Assembly: GCA_018693105.1 (NCBI GenBank)
Contig: JABHLN010000010.1
Coordinates: 1 to 53,799 of the forward strand
Origin: Desulfobacterales bacterium
Lineage (GTDB): Bacteria > Desulfobacterota > Desulfobacteria > Desulfobacterales > SURF-7
DNA: 53,799 nucleotides
Direction of reading: 5' to 3'
Below are positions 37,492-45,809 of the stretch, one piece after another. Position 1 is the first letter of the stretch. Every line of letters begins with the position of its first letter. The translations under genes were made by a program, and so were the position numbers. The notes under the pieces were generated by a model. That model was not told where the DNA came from and made no database searches. It saw only the letters and a program-made list of their open reading frames with translations.

Positions 37492-37645
37492 TGATGGCGT
37501 CGTAGAAAGTCTCCATCTACTACGTTATATCGGTTGACCAGAAGTTCAACATACTACATGTATGCTTTCACTCCTGATCAACCGATATGTCTTGTATATG
37601 AAGATTTCTACTTAGCCATCGATTATACTTTTTATGAGTTCATCA
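37492..37645 (+). repeat. Palindromic repeat family 1, full-length GATCA type
   Basis: Starts TGATGGCGTCGTAGAAAG and ends TTTTTATGAGTTCATCA. The inner arms ATCGGTTGACCAG and CTGATCAACCGAT pair with one mismatch around the core CATACTACATGTATG. It is followed directly by the family 3 tandem array. Confidence 0.88.
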
Positions 37646-37679
37646 AACTTGATAGCGTCGTGAAAGTCAGCTTGGGATG

Positions 37680-37901
37680 GCAAAGTAAAAAGTTCAAGAT
37701 CAAGGCGTCGCAAATCCCGAGGAATGAGACGTGCTTATCGTACACCGCAATGACGTGGGATGAAGCGCAACGAATAAATTGGACTTTATAGCAAAGTAAA
37801 AAGTTCAAGATCAAGGCGTCGCAAATCCCGAGGAATGAGGTGTACTTATCGTACACCGCAATGACGAGGGATGAAGCGCAACGCAGATATTGGACTTTTT
37901 A
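37680..37901. repeat. Family 3 repeat: two tandem 111-bp palindromic units
   Basis: GCAAAGTAAAAAGTTCAAGA begins at 37680 and again at 37791. Each unit is an imperfect palindrome: GCGTCGCAAATCCCGAGGAA on the left and GATGAAGCGCAACG on the right fold around a TATCGTACACCGC centre. The second unit is better preserved, with GGTGTAC-TTATC-GTACACC at its centre. A minus-strand ORF over the array is just the repeat translated twice. Confidence 0.9.
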
Positions 37902-37906
37902 CACTG

Positions 37907-39232
37907 CTATTCCAGAGTATTCATTACCTGACCGGTTATAGCCTTTGGATAAAAATATGTGGTCTTTCGAGGCATCACCTGCCCCTGTTCGGCAATATTT
38001 TTGACCTGTTCAATTTTTGTGGAATTCAGGATAAAAGCTATATCACATTTGCCAGAGTCCACGGCGTCTATCGCATGACTATCAACACTTGAATAGGAAA
38101 TCAGCTTTTCATTATCCAGCATAGCCTGATCAAAACCTAATATATCCATCATACATAATCGTGTAAGAACTGTAACATCAAGCATTAACAATGATTCAGG
38201 CATTTCATCTGCATATTTCATTTCCATTATTCCGGGCTTTAATGAAATAATATAAAATATTTTCCTATTCTTGATATAAACACCAATTGTATTCTTATCT
38301 GAATTTGACCTCAGCGAAGAAATAAAATCTGATCTTGCCTTTTCAGGACCCATGTCAATTAGGGAAATCTCTGAAATATCAAAATATTCTTTTGCATTTT
38401 CAATAAACATTTCAAGTTTTGAATCAGGTATATCATGAAGCATGCGATGTGCGGGGAGCACAACCATGCCCGGATCTTCCATACTGCAAAGATACATCAT
38501 TACATAATTTGCAGGATGCTCTTCATTAAAAGCAGGATCTGTTTCGGATAAAAATTTGCGATAATTAAGTGATGTTTCATACCTGTGATGACCATCTGCG
38601 ATATAAAGTTTTTTATTTTCCATGGCATTAGAAACAAAATCACGCACATCGGGATCCGATATCCTCCACATCATATGTTTCTCGCCTTTATCACTTTCTA
38701 TATCCATATCAGGCTGTTTGCCTGATATACTATCTATCAATGTTTTAAGTATATTACCAGTATCAGAATAAAGAGAAAATATAGGGCTGAAATTAGCCTT
38801 GCAGATTTTAAAAAGTTCAAGCCTTTCGGATTTTACCTTTGAAAAGGTCTTCTCGTGTGGGAGTACAATACCCTCGTCAAAAGGTACAATCCCCACAAGC
38901 GCTATAAGACCGAAACGTGTAACCTTCTTTTTTTCCAGCTCAAATTCAACCGAAGTCAAATAAAATGCATTGGAGTCATCACGTGACAGGATGTCTTCCG
39001 AGATCCAGTCATTAAAATATCCGGCTGCTCTTGTGTGAGGATTATTTTCTTTTGTATCTTCTTCTGTTTTTTCCCCAAGAATAAGGCGAACGATATTATT
39101 CGGGTGTCGATTATGCAGCGCCTTATGCTCCTCTTGTGAGATTACATCATATGGCGGAGCAACGACATCTGCCAGATTACTAATTTTTTCCGGATTATAT
39201 AAAATACCTTTGAATGGAACAACTTCAGCCAT
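37907..39232 (-). CDS. DUF1015 family protein
   Basis: 441 residues, full length for DUF1015. Conserved blocks: the N-terminal VVPFKGILYNPEKI with DVVAPPYDVISQEEHKAL, then IALVGIVPFDEGIVLPHEKTF, YIADGHHRYETSLNYR in the middle and the end PRKTTYFYPKAITG. The HHRYE motif suggests an enzyme; the family is loosely related to ParB/SerK-type folds, but its reaction is not known to me. No operon partner is visible; a tRNA gene lies upstream. Confidence 0.88.
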   Translation of the reverse strand: MAEVVPFKGILYNPEKISNLADVVAPPYDVISQEEHKALHNRHPNNIVRLILGEKTEEDTKENNPHTRAAGYFNDWISEDILSRDDSNAFYLTSVEFELEKKKVTRFGLIALVGIVPFDEGIVLPHEKTFSKVKSERLELFKICKANFSPIFSLYSDTGNILKTLIDSISGKQPDMDIESDKGEKHMMWRISDPDVRDFVSNAMENKKLYIADGHHRYETSLNYRKFLSETDPAFNEEHPANYVMMYLCSMEDPGMVVLPAHRMLHDIPDSKLEMFIENAKEYFDISEISLIDMGPEKARSDFISSLRSNSDKNTIGVYIKNRKIFYIISLKPGIMEMKYADEMPESLLMLDVTVLTRLCMMDILGFDQAMLDNEKLISYSSVDSHAIDAVDSGKCDIAFILNSTKIEQVKNIAEQGQVMPRKTTYFYPKAITGQVMNTLE

Positions 39233-39260
39233 TATTTTTTCCCCTGATACTATGCAAGAT

Positions 39261-39350
39261 TGATGTTTCCGTAAAACGCATAACTGATTTTTAAGTATAA
39301 ATCTTCATATAAAATGCATAGAAATTGATGAAGACTTTTTTACAACATCA
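39261..39350 (-). repeat. Decayed family 1 repeat without centre
   Basis: TGATGTTTCCGTAAAACGCAT at the left, CTTCATATAAAATGCATAG in the middle and GACTTTTTTACAACATCA at the right follow the family 1 order but lack the inner palindrome. Confidence 0.6.
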
Positions 39351-39474
39351 ATAAAATTAAAAACATCGCAATTGATACTAAAAAGTATTTTTTTATTCAA
39401 GAAAAATAATAAAGAAGATTATTGACAGTACATGCAAAAAAAATATAATTACCTCTTTTTAGTGTTCATGTTTA

Positions 39475-39567
39475 GGAGAGGTGGCCGAGAGGCTGAAGGC
39501 TCCGCTCTCGAAAAGCGGTATCCTGTCAAAAACGGGATCGTGGGTTCGAATCCCACCCTCTCCGCCA
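39475..39567 (+). tRNA. tRNA-Ser (anticodon CGA)
   Basis: 93 bases including encoded CCA. The acceptor GGAGAGG pairs with CCTCTCC, the D-loop is GGCCGAGAGGCTGAAGG, the anticodon stem CCGCT/AGCGG encloses loop CTCGAAA (anticodon CGA), a long variable arm (TATCCTGTCAAAAACGGGAT) marks class II, and the T-loop is TTCGAAT. It reads UCG codons. Confidence 0.97.
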
Positions 39568-39587
39568 TATAAATACATGTAATCATT

Positions 39588-40274
39588 TCAAGAAGTATTC
39601 TCTTTAAACCCTTCCCAGAGAGTAATATTTTCCACGGCTTCCCGGGGTGTTTCAATGTTGTTGGCAGGAAAATCCCAGTTGGGGTAGCCTATGGCAATAG
39701 CCATAATGATGCGTTTTTTTTCTGGTATCTCTAACATTTCGTACAATATCTCCGGAAACGCAACTCCTTGACCCTCGATACAGGTTCCAAGATCGTATTC
39801 AAGTGCCATCAAACAAATCGTTTGCATAAGCCCGCCGATTTCAAGTTGCACTTGCTCAGCCGGGAGTGATTTGTCGGAGAGCAGAATTATGACAGCCGGG
39901 GCATTGAAATACCTGAATCCTCTTTCCATCCATATTCGTCGTTTCTCTTTGTCCTCTCTTTCAATATCCATCAGGCGAAACAACTCTCTGGCCAGATCGA
40001 CTTGCCGTTTAAGGTATGGACTGTCAGGTGGCAGTGTACTAGTTTTTCCTAGTGAAGACCCGGAGGAGTAAAGCCGTTGCACATTCGCTTCTTTAATTTT
40101 ATCAAGCAGATGGCCTGTGATGACTGCAAATTCCCATGGTTGTCTGTTGACGCCGGAAGGTGCGAGAACTGCCGTTGTTAAGATCTCTTTAATTACCTTC
40201 CGGGGAACTGGATCAGTTTTAAAATCCCGAATACTTTTACGTGTTTTGATTGCGTTGACAAGTTCCATTGGCAT
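39588..40274 (-). CDS. Nitroreductase-family FMN oxidoreductase
   Basis: 228 residues. The FMN-binding start is MELVNAIKTRKSIRDFKTDPVPRKVI, followed by AVLAPSGVNRQPWEFAVI; the later block is LQTICLMALEYDLGTCIEGQG-like and the end is IAIAIGYPNWDFPANN. These enzymes use NAD(P)H and FMN to reduce nitro groups, quinones or enoates; the substrate cannot be predicted here. The start may be Met1 or Met3. It stands alone, followed by the tRNA-Ser gene on the other strand. Confidence 0.9.
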   Translation of the reverse strand: MPMELVNAIKTRKSIRDFKTDPVPRKVIKEILTTAVLAPSGVNRQPWEFAVITGHLLDKIKEANVQRLYSSGSSLGKTSTLPPDSPYLKRQVDLARELFRLMDIEREDKEKRRIWMERGFRYFNAPAVIILLSDKSLPAEQVQLEIGGLMQTICLMALEYDLGTCIEGQGVAFPEILYEMLEIPEKKRIIMAIAIGYPNWDFPANNIETPREAVENITLWEGFKENTS

Positions 40275-40379
40275 ACTCCTATTAAGGCATTCAATTCATT
40301 ATAATTTATTGGAGTCTGAAAAACCTGGTCCCTGATACCTAATGTATCGTCACGTAAAAAACCAAGGAGTCGAGTCTTG

Positions 40380-40600
40380 AATCTTGAAAGACTGAGCTTA
40401 CCACCAAGATCATTAATTTTTCCATCATTTTTATCTTTTGCTATAGTTTTTTGCAACTCTGCGAACTGCATGAGATAATGCTGGTTCACTTACACCGAAT
40501 CATTCACCAATATTTTTAAGTTTTTCTGATGTGTATCGATGAGATAAATACTGTTTTACATTTCTGGGCTGTCTGTCATTTTAATATTCGTGGAAGATGG
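40380..40600 (-). pseudogene. Remnant of REP-associated transposase C-terminus
   Basis: Read on the minus strand, the frame gives VKQYLSHRYTSEKLKNIGE, then a stop, then FGVSEPALSHAVRRVAKN. This is the C-terminal helix-turn-helix tail common in REP-associated tyrosine transposases. A second disruption follows, with a shifted frame continuing as AKDKNDGKINDLGGKLSLSR. No N-terminal HUH domain is nearby, so only a decayed fragment remains. Confidence 0.6.
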
Positions 40601-40738
40601 AAGACCAGGATAATTTACCCTTAACGGTCTTGCCATAATAATCCCTATATAAAGCCTGTTACACTATTCAAGTTTCAAGACTTGATAATCATATAAAGGA
40701 TATTGAACATATGATATGTTTACTTCGATTGTTTTTCT

Positions 40739-41413
40739 TCATGGATTATCGAAGCATTCACTGACAATATAGAGTATTTGTGCCAGCGGTGTTGTGATTG
40801 TTCTCTCAATACTATCAGGAATACCCAACTCAATGGTGTATTTTGGAGAGGGCCAGGACAATGACATAACTGCAGCAGGTTCACCGCTTACATCACCTGT
40901 AATGGCATTAATGAGCTCGCCATCTACTAAAAAAAGTTTACATGAAGGATGGCCCTGCTGGGTCACAGTAATGGTAGCTGTCGCCCGGTCTTTAGAGGCC
41001 AAGTTCACAAAATCCGGCAATTGGATTCCGCCACAGGTGTTAGGATCTCGTTGGCGGCTCAAGGCCGCATCCACCGCAATGGCCAGTTCGTCGGTATCAA
41101 TTGGTTTGTCATAGAACCGAAACAGATCATCAGGCATTTTGGCCTTAAGGCGTGCGGTTCCATAAGACGTTATTACAAAACATGGTGCATTAGGTGCGAA
41201 AGCATTTAAAAAAGATATCAGCATTAAACCGCTTACTTTGGGCATCTGAATGTCTGTGATAACCAAATCCATCGGTTGTGCTTCAATTATATTAATAGCC
41301 GTCATTCCATTTTCTGCTTCATGAAGCGAAAGCTCGCTATTCTTATTTATGAGAGACTTTACTATGCGCTTGCGTAATATATTATCATCATCTGCAATGA
41401 GTATATGTGCCAT
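40739..41413 (-). CDS. Response regulator with C-terminal DUF4388-like domain
   Basis: 224 residues. The receiver domain (1-120) has DDD at 8-10, the phospho-acceptor Asp54 in LVITDIQMPKVSG, the Thr/Ser switch in CFVITSYG and Lys in FRFYDKPID. Residues 135-215 (ASKDRATATITVTQQGHPSCKLFLVDGELI) resemble the DUF4388/PatA N-terminal region, where short beta-rich repeats turn a signal into protein interaction. No histidine kinase is adjacent. A second response regulator lies upstream on the same strand. Confidence 0.87.
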   Translation of the reverse strand: MAHILIADDDNILRKRIVKSLINKNSELSLHEAENGMTAINIIEAQPMDLVITDIQMPKVSGLMLISFLNAFAPNAPCFVITSYGTARLKAKMPDDLFRFYDKPIDTDELAIAVDAALSRQRDPNTCGGIQLPDFVNLASKDRATATITVTQQGHPSCKLFLVDGELINAITGDVSGEPAAVMSLSWPSPKYTIELGIPDSIERTITTPLAQILYIVSECFDNP

Positions 41414-41561
41414 TATATATCCTTTACCTTATCAATATCATCCCGTGGTGACCATACCCATCTAAATTTACCCCGATATTTTCTTATATCATAGTCCTTA
41501 ATAATTACAGCTATTACATCAAACGTAAATAACTTATTATTAAAAATCAACAGTATTAAGT

Positions 41562-41637
41562 TTATTCGGCGGTCGGTTGTTTTGGCCTATGTATTCTTTG
41601 CCCTGCCAAGAATGAAGAACTGACTCCTATGTTTTCT
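41562..41637 (+). repeat. REP-type direct repeat D, copy 1
   Basis: Shares TTATTCGGCGG, then CATGTATTCTTTGCC-like, then AAGAATGAAGAACTGAC and CCTATGTTTTCT with the copy at 42390-42467. The core TGAAGAACTGAC(C)CCT resembles REP sequences used by REP-associated transposases. Confidence 0.75.
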
Positions 41638-41679
41638 CAATAGACGTGTTTATCTGACATGCTTCGATAATTATCAACA

Positions 41680-42177
41680 TTAAATAATAACAGCCCCGTC
41701 ACTATCCCTTTTTACTTTTGTGATTCCAGGTTGATCATTTTCAAGGTTTTTAAGGGTTCTTTTAAGGTCATTTATTTTCTGGATAAGTCTAAGATTCTCC
41801 CTTTTCAGTTCAATGTGTTCAATTGCCTGGCGAATAGTTAATCTCAGATCATCCATATTGCATGGCTTTGTAAAGAATCTGTAGACTTCTCCACTATTTA
41901 TTGCCTTGATTGCTAAGTCAAGGTTTGCATGCGCTGTAAGAATAATCCTGTAGGTGTCCGGACATTTTATTCTGGTTATTGCAAAAAGCTCAGTCCCTGT
42001 CATGCCGGGCATCACTTCATCTGATATTATCAGGTCAAACTCCTCTCTTTCCAGGATTGTAAGCGCCTCTTGACCTGAATTCGCACAGATTACATCATAA
42101 GACTCTCTTTCAAGAGACTTTTCCAATAAGGTTAGGGTGACTGATTCATCGTCGATGATTAAGACTTTATTTCTCAT
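41680..42177 (-). CDS. Response regulator receiver protein
   Basis: 165 residues. The receiver domain (1-120) has acidic DD at 9-10, phospho-acceptor Asp53 in LIISDEVMPGMTG, Thr in IILTAHAN and Lys in YRFFTKPCNMDDL. The last 40 residues form a predicted helix or coiled coil (IELKRENLRLIQKINDLKRTLK), as in RpfG-type or adaptor regulators without an output domain. GGGAGG precedes the ATG. It may work with the DUF4388 regulator downstream. Confidence 0.9.
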   Translation of the reverse strand: MRNKVLIIDDESVTLTLLEKSLERESYDVICANSGQEALTILEREEFDLIISDEVMPGMTGTELFAITRIKCPDTYRIILTAHANLDLAIKAINSGEVYRFFTKPCNMDDLRLTIRQAIEHIELKRENLRLIQKINDLKRTLKNLENDQPGITKVKRDSDGAVII

Positions 42178-42310
42178 AATTTACCTCCCTGATTAATTTT
42201 CTTAAATTGTTTCCTTTATGTTTCAGGTTGATATGAATATTTTGTTAGGCTTAACATTTTCGTTTTATGGAGGTTAGGTTCAGTCGGGTTTCAGTATAAA
42301 TTGTGTTTGC

Positions 42311-42382
42311 GAATCAAAATCTGTGAGTCTTTTGATGAGTCTGGTATAAATCTATAATACTAAAAATATTGGTGTGTCAAGT
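42311..42382 (+). repeat. Direct repeat E, copy 1
   Basis: GAATCAAAATCTGTGAGTCT at 42311 through GGTGTGTCAAGT at 42382; nearly the same segment recurs at 50913-50982. Each copy lies upstream of a minus-strand gene, so it may be a shared leader or the end of a mobile unit. Confidence 0.7.
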
Positions 42383-42389
42383 GCTGTGG

Positions 42390-42467
42390 TTATTCGGCGG
42401 GTTTGTTGTTTTTGGACCATGTATTCTTTGCCATGTCAAGAATGAAGAACTGACCCCTATGTTTTCT
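42390..42467 (+). repeat. REP-type direct repeat D, copy 2
   Basis: TTATTCGGCGGG, GTATTCTTTGCC, AAGAATGAAGAACTGACCCC and TATGTTTTCT, closely matching the copy at 41562-41637. A shorter piece (AAGAATGAAGACC) is at about 50049. Confidence 0.75.
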
Positions 42468-42609
42468 TTATTTTTTTGATTTTAAACTGGATTACAAAGT
42501 TATATTAATTATTTTTTGCCGTATAAGTATGTCTATGTTAATAATGAAAAAATTCATTTAACTATCAGTTAACATTTTTGACCTCATCACTATTAAAAAG
42601 GTATTCAAA

Positions 42610-43302
42610 ATGGGAGGGCTTTTACTGGAAGGTGGCTCAGAGTTTCAGGGGCAGATGGATGAACCTGACCGTCAGGCTATTGCCCTTACAGGCAAGAAAG
42701 AAGCGGAGATCTGTATTATACCAACCGCTGCAGCACCGGACAACAATCATATAAACGCAGGGGAAAATGGCGTTCGCTGGTTTCAGTCCCTTGGTGTAAA
42801 AAATATCAGAAGTCTTCCTATAATTGATACCGCATCAGCAAACGATACAACTCTGGCAGAAATCCTGATAAATACAGATTTGATTTATTTCCTTGGCGGA
42901 TATCCCGATTATCTGGAAGAAAGTTTGCGGGAAACTCTCTGCTGGTCAGCAATTCTTGAAGCATATAAAAGGGGTGCGGTACTGGCAGGCAGCAGTGCAG
43001 GAGCCATGGTCATGTGTGAATGGTTTTTCAATCCTGAAAGCAAAGAACTTCAGCCCGGCCTGGGAGTAATTCCAAATATGATTGTCATTCCACACCACGA
43101 GAACATTGGCAAACAATGGAGTGGAATCATCCAAAATCAATTGCCTGATATTACTATTGTCGGAATTGACGAACAGACCGGAATGCTTCGGAAGCATGAA
43201 GATGATAACTGGAATGTCTACGGAAAAGGATCTATAACCGTTTATCAGAGAAATAATATTATAGAATATACTACCGAGAGTTCCTCATTTAGTTTACAAT
43301 AG
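42610..43302 (+). CDS. S51-type peptidase / cyanophycinase-like protein
   Basis: 230 residues. The nucleophile elbow is GAVLAGSSAGAMVM with Ser129, typical of the S51 family (cyanophycinase, dipeptidase E) in the class I glutamine amidotransferase-like fold. The N-terminus GGLLLEGGSEFQG, the segment EICIIPTAAAPDNNH, LIYFLGGYPDYLEESL and MIVIPHHENIGKQWSG agree, the latter with the catalytic His. No signal peptide. It is the first of five plus-strand genes; the next encodes another S51-like domain. It could hydrolyse an isopeptide or amide bond in the cluster's product or a storage peptide; that is inference. Confidence 0.85.
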   Translation: MGGLLLEGGSEFQGQMDEPDRQAIALTGKKEAEICIIPTAAAPDNNHINAGENGVRWFQSLGVKNIRSLPIIDTASANDTTLAEILINTDLIYFLGGYPDYLEESLRETLCWSAILEAYKRGAVLAGSSAGAMVMCEWFFNPESKELQPGLGVIPNMIVIPHHENIGKQWSGIIQNQLPDITIVGIDEQTGMLRKHEDDNWNVYGKGSITVYQRNNIIEYTTESSSFSLQ

Positions 43303-43423
43303 CTGGATGGATATAACCGACTAACAAAATAAGTATTGATTTTATTAGACAATACTACTTAATATTAACTTAAGTAATCCAATAATAAAGAGAACATTTT
43401 GCAATGATTTCTAAGGATTTGCC

Positions 43424-44683
43424 ATGACCGCAGGAAAAGGCCGGATAGTTTTAATGGGTTCGGGTGAGCTGACATCTACCATGGTGGGTGTCCATAAGCA
43501 GATGCTTTCATTAAAGGAAGGTTCGCCGAAAGCAGTATTTCTAGATACTCCTGCAGGATTTCAACTTAATGCAGATGAGATATCTAAAAAAGCTGTGGAG
43601 TATTTTCTCCATAACATCCGTCACCCAATGTCCATAGTGTCTTTTAAATCCGCTGAAACCTCAACAGAGTTTGAGGTTGAAACCGCTTATCGCCAGCTGA
43701 AAGAAGCTGATTATTTTTTAATCGGGCCCGGCAGTCCCACCTACACAGTTTTAAATCTTCAACATACAAACATTCCCGATATCATTATAAAAGGTGTTGA
43801 ATCCGGAGCATGCCTGACTGCTGCCAGCGCAGCAGCATTAACAGTCGGCAGTCATACCCTTCCTGTTTATGAAATTTATAAGGTAGGCCAAAGTCTTCAC
43901 TGGATTGACGGGCTTGATATCCTGTCTCATTTTGGTTTTAACATGGTGGTAATTCCCCACTGGAACAACGCCGAGGGCGGCACGCATGATACGAGGTTCT
44001 GCTATATGGGCGGCTCACGTTTTGAAAAACTCAAGGCATTGCTGCCAAAAGACACAATATTTGTCGGTCTTGATGAGCACACCGCCTGTATTATGGATCT
44101 GGAAACACAAACTGCGGAAATCAGGGGGTTGGGAAATATCACCATCCAACAAGGAAGCAGGGAATTATCTTTCGGGAAGGGAGAAACAATTCCTTTACAA
44201 GTATTCAAAGAAGGAATCAAGCAGTCTCCGAAGAAATCAAATACCCAAACCAAATTTAATGATGTGAAAAATATTGAAAAGAAAGAAAATTCTTTTTGGG
44301 AAAACATACATCAGCTTGAAGAAGTATTTCGGAAGGGACTGGAAGAAAACGATTCTAAAAAGATGACCAGTGCATTGCTTGATTTAGATAGTACGCTATG
44401 GAAAGCCGAAAGTACTATGGAAAGCGCGGAAAACATATCTCAGGTCCGGGAAATACTGCGTGAACTGATTGTAGTTTTAGGGGTTGAAATGGACAACAGA
44501 CCCGGTAGTTTTGAATCAGTAATGAATCCATTGGTTTCCCGTCTGCTTGATTTACGTGAGGATTACAGAAAAGAAAAAAGATGGGCAGATTCTGACCAAA
44601 TAAGAGATATACTGTATCAATGCAATGTCATTGTTGAAGATACAAAAGACGGACAAAAATGGCGAGTGATCAATAAGCAATAA
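43424..44683 (+). CDS. S51-like domain fused to C-terminal region of cysteinyl-tRNA synthetase
   Basis: 419 residues. Residues 1-255 are an S51-like fold: ACLTAASAAALTVGSH has the nucleophile position at Ser135, and VVIPHWNNAEGGTHDTRFCY follows. After a polar linker, residues 285-419 match the CysS DALR and C-terminal domain: EEVFRKGLEENDSKKMTSAL, then SRLLDLREDYRKEKRWADSD and VIVEDTKDGQKWR, close to the CysS ending ADxxRDxLxxxGIxLEDxxxGTxWR. The catalytic HIGH/KMSKS part is absent, so it cannot itself activate cysteine. The tail may bind tRNA-Cys or a partner ligase. AAGGATTTGCC precedes the ATG. It is part of the inositol/glycosyltransferase cluster. Confidence 0.82.
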   Translation: MTAGKGRIVLMGSGELTSTMVGVHKQMLSLKEGSPKAVFLDTPAGFQLNADEISKKAVEYFLHNIRHPMSIVSFKSAETSTEFEVETAYRQLKEADYFLIGPGSPTYTVLNLQHTNIPDIIIKGVESGACLTAASAAALTVGSHTLPVYEIYKVGQSLHWIDGLDILSHFGFNMVVIPHWNNAEGGTHDTRFCYMGGSRFEKLKALLPKDTIFVGLDEHTACIMDLETQTAEIRGLGNITIQQGSRELSFGKGETIPLQVFKEGIKQSPKKSNTQTKFNDVKNIEKKENSFWENIHQLEEVFRKGLEENDSKKMTSALLDLDSTLWKAESTMESAENISQVREILRELIVVLGVEMDNRPGSFESVMNPLVSRLLDLREDYRKEKRWADSDQIRDILYQCNVIVEDTKDGQKWRVINKQ

Positions 44684-44789
44684 GAGTTGCTTGAAAAGGT
44701 AGTAAAACATTTATAATATAATCGTGCTGAATACACTGCTAAAAGCCCCGACAGTCAGTACGGTTTTTATCCAGGTCAAATAAAATCAT

Positions 44790-45809
44790 ATGTGCCCCAA
44801 CAAGAAATTGGAACAAATACACATATCTTCTATCTCAATGGTAGAGCTTGAAAATATCTATAATGACACCGGACAAAAGCTGAACTGGGATTGTCTGTTT
44901 GTTCTTCCATTCTGGTTGAAAAACTGGTGGCAGGTATTTGGAGCCGGTAAAAAACTGGCGATTTTAGCTGTAAGGTCAGACACATCATCAATTATTTGTC
45001 TGGCTCCTTTCATGATAGAGGAAAATACTGCAAAATTTATAGGCAGTGAATCTGTCTGTGATTATCAGGATATTATTATTGCTGACAAATTTCCTGATGA
45101 CCTTTTTTTACTTCTCCTTGAACACTTAAAAAAAATGGGTGTTAGCCGCATCGAGCTTGGAGCCCTGCATCCTGATTCAAAAGCATTGACAGGGTTTTCA
45201 CAAGCAGCAAAGAAGTCCGGTTATCATTCTTCTTACGACGAAGCAGAAAAATTTTATAAACTGGATCTGCCGAAAACATGGGAAGAGTATCTTAATGTCT
45301 TAGACGGAAAACAGCGCCATGAGATTCGCCGGAAAATAAGAAGACTCAATGAAACCGGGCAAATTGACTACCAGATAGTCAATAACAAGGAAGCAGTAAA
45401 AGATGCTTTTGATGAATTTCTTTCATTATTTCAGACCAGCAGAAAAGATAAGGCTGAATTTTTAACTGACCGGATGAATTCTTTTTTTACATCCCTTGCA
45501 AAGACAATGGCAGAACATGACATGCTGCAGCTCGGGTTTTTGCGTGTTGATGGCAGGGTAGCAGCAGCAACTTTATGTTTTGAATATGGAAATACCGTTT
45601 TCTTATACAATAACGGGTATAACCCGGAATTTCGAAATCTGAGCGCCGGCCTTCTCGGTAAAATTTTCAGTATTAAACATAATATCGAAAAAAAAATAGC
45701 ATGTTATAATTTTTTAAAAGGGGATGAAGCATACAAAAAAAGACTGGGGGGTCAGCCTTTACCGTTGTATCGCCTTACCATTGAATTGAAATATACGGGT
45801 TTTAAATGA
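44790..45809 (+). CDS. GNAT/FemAB-like acyltransferase (Acetyltransf_6 type)
   Basis: 339 residues. The C-terminal half reads RHEIRRKIRRLNETGQI, then DMLQLGFLRVDGRVAAATLCFEYGNTVFLYNNGYNPEFRNLSAGLLG, typical of the BioF2/CelD/FemAB-like GNAT group; the N-terminal half is the degenerate second GNAT fold. Such proteins transfer acetyl groups from CoA or amino acids from aminoacyl-tRNA. In mycothiol synthesis the last step is a double-GNAT enzyme (MshD), so this gene is a functional candidate for acylating the pseudodisaccharide. It overlaps the next start by 4 bases (ATGA), so the two are translationally coupled. Confidence 0.8.
   Translation: MCPNKKLEQIHISSISMVELENIYNDTGQKLNWDCLFVLPFWLKNWWQVFGAGKKLAILAVRSDTSSIICLAPFMIEENTAKFIGSESVCDYQDIIIADKFPDDLFLLLLEHLKKMGVSRIELGALHPDSKALTGFSQAAKKSGYHSSYDEAEKFYKLDLPKTWEEYLNVLDGKQRHEIRRKIRRLNETGQIDYQIVNNKEAVKDAFDEFLSLFQTSRKDKAEFLTDRMNSFFTSLAKTMAEHDMLQLGFLRVDGRVAAATLCFEYGNTVFLYNNGYNPEFRNLSAGLLGKIFSIKHNIEKKIACYNFLKGDEAYKKRLGGQPLPLYRLTIELKYTGFK

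Noticed and set aside
37632-37856. 74-residue minus-strand ORF with internal duplication
   Set aside because: It is the translation of two tandem family 3 repeat units and a family 1 end.
40193-40489. 98-residue minus-strand ORF over the nitroreductase start
   Set aside because: It overlaps the nitroreductase gene and reads partly through a decayed transposase tail; no independent support.
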